15,958 bases of DNA from an uncultured Collinsella sp. (GTDB taxonomy: Bacteria > Actinomycetota > Coriobacteriia > Coriobacteriales > Coriobacteriaceae): contig URYT01000024.1 in the NCBI GenBank assembly GCA_900552185.1, positions 1 through 15,958 on the forward strand, written 5' to 3'. This document shows positions 14,482 through 15,958 of the stretch, one piece after another. Numbering within the stretch: position 1 is the first letter of the stretch; the number at the start of each line of letters is the position of its first letter. The position numbers and the translations under genes are program-made. The notes under the pieces are model-generated. The model was not told the DNA's origin and did no database searches. It worked only from the letters and a program-made list of their open reading frames with translations.

Positions 14482-15699
14482 ATGCGTATCCTCAACATCT
14501 CGGCCCAAAAGCCCGACAGCACAGGCAGCGGCACGTATCTTTCGGCGCTCGTGCGCTCCCAGCTGGCAGTCGGGTGCGAGCCCGCCGTCCTCTGCGGCGC
14601 CGCCCCGGGCGACACGCAGGGCGACATCCCGGCGGGCGTACCCATCTATACCGTCGACTTCGATACCCCTGAGCTGCCCTTTCATATCTGCGGTATGTCC
14701 GATGTCATGCCCTATCCCTCTACACGCTATCGTGACCTGACGCCTTCGATGCTCAAGGCATTTGAGCGGGCATTTGCTGCTGCAATCGATCGTGCGGTGG
14801 CTGAGTTTCGGCCCGATCTGGTGCTCTGCCATCACCTGTATCTGGTGACCGCATTGGCGCGCGAGCGCGTCCGAGACGTGCCAGTTGTTGCCGTGTGCCA
14901 TTCGACCGACCTGCGCCAGCTGCGTTCGCATGCGCTCGAGCGCGATCGCATCGTAAGTGCGGTCCGTCGGCTCGATGCCGTCTTTGCGCTCCATGCTGAG
15001 CAGGCTGAGCAGATTGGCCTGGTGTGCGGCGTCGATGCCGATCGCATCCACGTGATTGGGACGGGCTACGACCATCGCGTCTTCTGCCGCGACGCAAACG
15101 TGGCGAGGCAGCCGGGATCGCTTGCGTACGTGGGCAAGATTTGCTTTAAAAAGGGCGTCGAGTCGCTGGTTCGAGCCGTGTCATTGCCGATTGACGATGG
15201 CGTCCGCCCATCTGGCTTGGTACTTGTGGGCGGCCGCGGGGACGATGCCGAGTACGCGCGTATCGAGCGCTTGACCGCGGCCTCGGATGTGCCGGTGACG
15301 CTGGCGGGGCGCCTGGATAGCGATGGGCTCGTGCGTGCCTACCGCAGTTCCGACGTCTTTGTGCTGCCTTCGTTTTACGAGGGTCTGCCGCTCGTGACGA
15401 TCGAGGCCCTCGCGTGCGGCTGCAAAGTTGTGGCGACCGATTTGCCCGGCGTTCGTCCCTGGATGGAGGCGATGCTTCCCGGTGCTCCCGTGACGTGGGT
15501 GGCGTCGCCGCGTATGACGGATGTCGACACGCCCGTGGCGGCCGACCTTCCTTTGTTTGAGCGCGCACTGGCAGATGCTATCGCGCAGGCGCTTGCCGCG
15601 CCGCCTTCGACGTTCGAGCCGTCGGCGGTCTCTTGGGAAGCGTGCCTGGCGCGTATACTTAGAGTCGTTGATTTGTTGGAAGGGGGTTCGTATGGCTAA
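14482..15699 (+). CDS. GT4-like glycosyltransferase, overlapping selD
   Basis: A 405-residue GT-B fold glycosyltransferase. The N-terminal acceptor domain begins MRILNISAQKPDSTGSGTYL, typical of GT4 enzymes; the C-terminal nucleotide-sugar domain has YVGKICFKKGVESLVRAV (about 216-233), LVLVGGRGDD, VTLAGRLDSDGLVRAYRSSD and the EX7E motif with Glu300 and Glu308 in FYEGLPLVTIEAL. No signal peptide or membrane segment is evident, so it is cytoplasmic. Sugar donor and acceptor cannot be read from sequence. It begins 12 bases after the activator gene and its last codons overlap selD by 8 bases, so it is translationally coupled to selD. A role in selenium chemistry (as for the SenB selenosugar synthases) is possible but unproven; a cell-envelope role is equally open. 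Confidence 0.85.
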   Translation: MRILNISAQKPDSTGSGTYLSALVRSQLAVGCEPAVLCGAAPGDTQGDIPAGVPIYTVDFDTPELPFHICGMSDVMPYPSTRYRDLTPSMLKAFERAFAAAIDRAVAEFRPDLVLCHHLYLVTALARERVRDVPVVAVCHSTDLRQLRSHALERDRIVSAVRRLDAVFALHAEQAEQIGLVCGVDADRIHVIGTGYDHRVFCRDANVARQPGSLAYVGKICFKKGVESLVRAVSLPIDDGVRPSGLVLVGGRGDDAEYARIERLTAASDVPVTLAGRLDSDGLVRAYRSSDVFVLPSFYEGLPLVTIEALACGCKVVATDLPGVRPWMEAMLPGAPVTWVASPRMTDVDTPVAADLPLFERALADAIAQALAAPPSTFEPSAVSWEACLARILRVVDLLEGGSYG

Positions 15700-15958
15700 G
15701 GACACCGTGAGGCTCACGTCCATGACGGCCGCGAGCGGTTGAGCCGCTAAGTTGGCTCCCGGAGCCCTCGCCCAGGTCCTGGGCGATTTACCCAATGTGC
15801 ATAACGACAACCTGCTCGTAGGGTTCGATACCTCCGACGATGCGAGCGTCTTTCGCGTAGGGGAGAACCTGGGGCTCGTGCAGTCCATCGACTTCTTCCC
15901 ACCGATGGCCGACGACCCGTTCCTCTTTGGCCAGATCGCCGCGGCCAACTCGCTGTCG
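15692..15958 (+). CDS. selD: Selenide, water dikinase SelD, selenocysteine-containing (TGA at codon 17), 3'-truncated
   Basis: SelD makes selenophosphate from selenide and ATP, the selenium donor for selenocysteine and other uses. From ATG 15692 the frame reads RLTSMTAASG, then TGA at 15740-15742 (codon 17), then AAKLAPGALAQVLGDLP and on to the window end without another stop. Codon 17 is the catalytic Cys position of Escherichia coli SelD, and the essential Lys20 is kept. Downstream, FDTSDDASVF matches the metal/ATP-binding region, and SIDFFPPMADDPFLFGQIAA is a clear SelD block. Thus TGA is read as selenocysteine rather than stop. GGAAGGGGG lies upstream, inside the glycosyltransferase gene. 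Only 89 codons of about 340 are in the window. A gene caller using standard stops would leave a 16-codon stub or miss the gene. Confidence 0.93.
15743..15786 (+). promoter_or_regulatory. selD: Candidate bacterial SECIS element of selD
   Basis: Just after the TGA, TCGCCCAG (15768-15775) pairs perfectly with CTGGGCGA (15779-15786) around a GTC loop beginning with G, 34 bases after the TGA. A smaller hairpin, GGCTC (15754-15758) with GAGCC (15762-15766), lies between. An upper stem with a G at the start of a small apical loop at this distance is what SelB-recognised bacterial SECIS elements have. Which of the two hairpins is used is not certain. Confidence 0.6.

Noticed and set aside
15692..15742. 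selD read as a 16-codon peptide or a pseudogene
   Set aside because: SelD similarity continues without any frame change after the TGA, and the TGA sits at the known Cys/Sec catalytic position.
1..15958. CRISPR array, tRNA, rRNA, transposase or phage genes
   Set aside because: No regularly spaced repeats, RNA gene signatures or mobile-element proteins were seen on either strand.

Overview
The window is GC-rich, densely coded on the + strand, and looks like the chromosome of an anaerobic Coriobacteriia-type actinobacterium, probably Collinsella or a close relative. This placement is an inference from codon and base composition and from the gene set: molybdenum uptake, 2-hydroxyacyl-CoA dehydratase-type iron-sulfur proteins, a selenocysteine-containing SelD, and Tat-type lipoprotein signals. 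No marker gene is present to prove the taxon.

Region 1 (1-5205) is a molybdenum block. It holds the 3' part of moeA, a mogA/moaB-type gene, a terminator, an AT-rich putative promoter/operator, then modA, modB and modC, closed by a second terminator. MoeA and MogA insert Mo into molybdopterin and ModABC imports molybdate. ModB is unusual: it carries an N-terminal signal sequence and about 190 residues of predicted extracytoplasmic domain ahead of the normal five-helix permease core.

Region 2 (5206-13704) contains two paralogous YjiM/HgdB-like proteins of the 2-hydroxyacyl-CoA dehydratase / double-cubane-cluster type. They flank a complete five-gene peptide/nickel-type ABC importer (lipoprotein, two permeases, two ATPases). 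The first paralogue follows a 380-base structured leader with a promoter candidate, a 22-codon open frame with a strong ribosome binding site, and a hairpin that puts the gene's own ribosome binding site in its loop. The second is separated from its activator gene by a large imperfect inverted repeat of about 109 bases.

Region 3 (13705-15958) encodes an HgdC/YjiL-type ATP-dependent activator, a GT4-like glycosyltransferase and the 5' part of selD. The glycosyltransferase overlaps selD by 8 bases. The selD frame contains a TGA at codon 17, the catalytic Cys/Sec position of the family, followed by an uninterrupted SelD sequence and a candidate bacterial SECIS hairpin. SelD here is therefore almost certainly a selenoprotein that a standard ORF caller would miss.

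Taken together the locus supplies Mo and Se, both needed for example by selenocysteine-containing formate dehydrogenases, next to an ATP-driven low-potential iron-sulfur system. The functional link between the YjiM/YjiL proteins, the ABC importer, the glycosyltransferase and selenium is not proven by the sequence and is the main open question.
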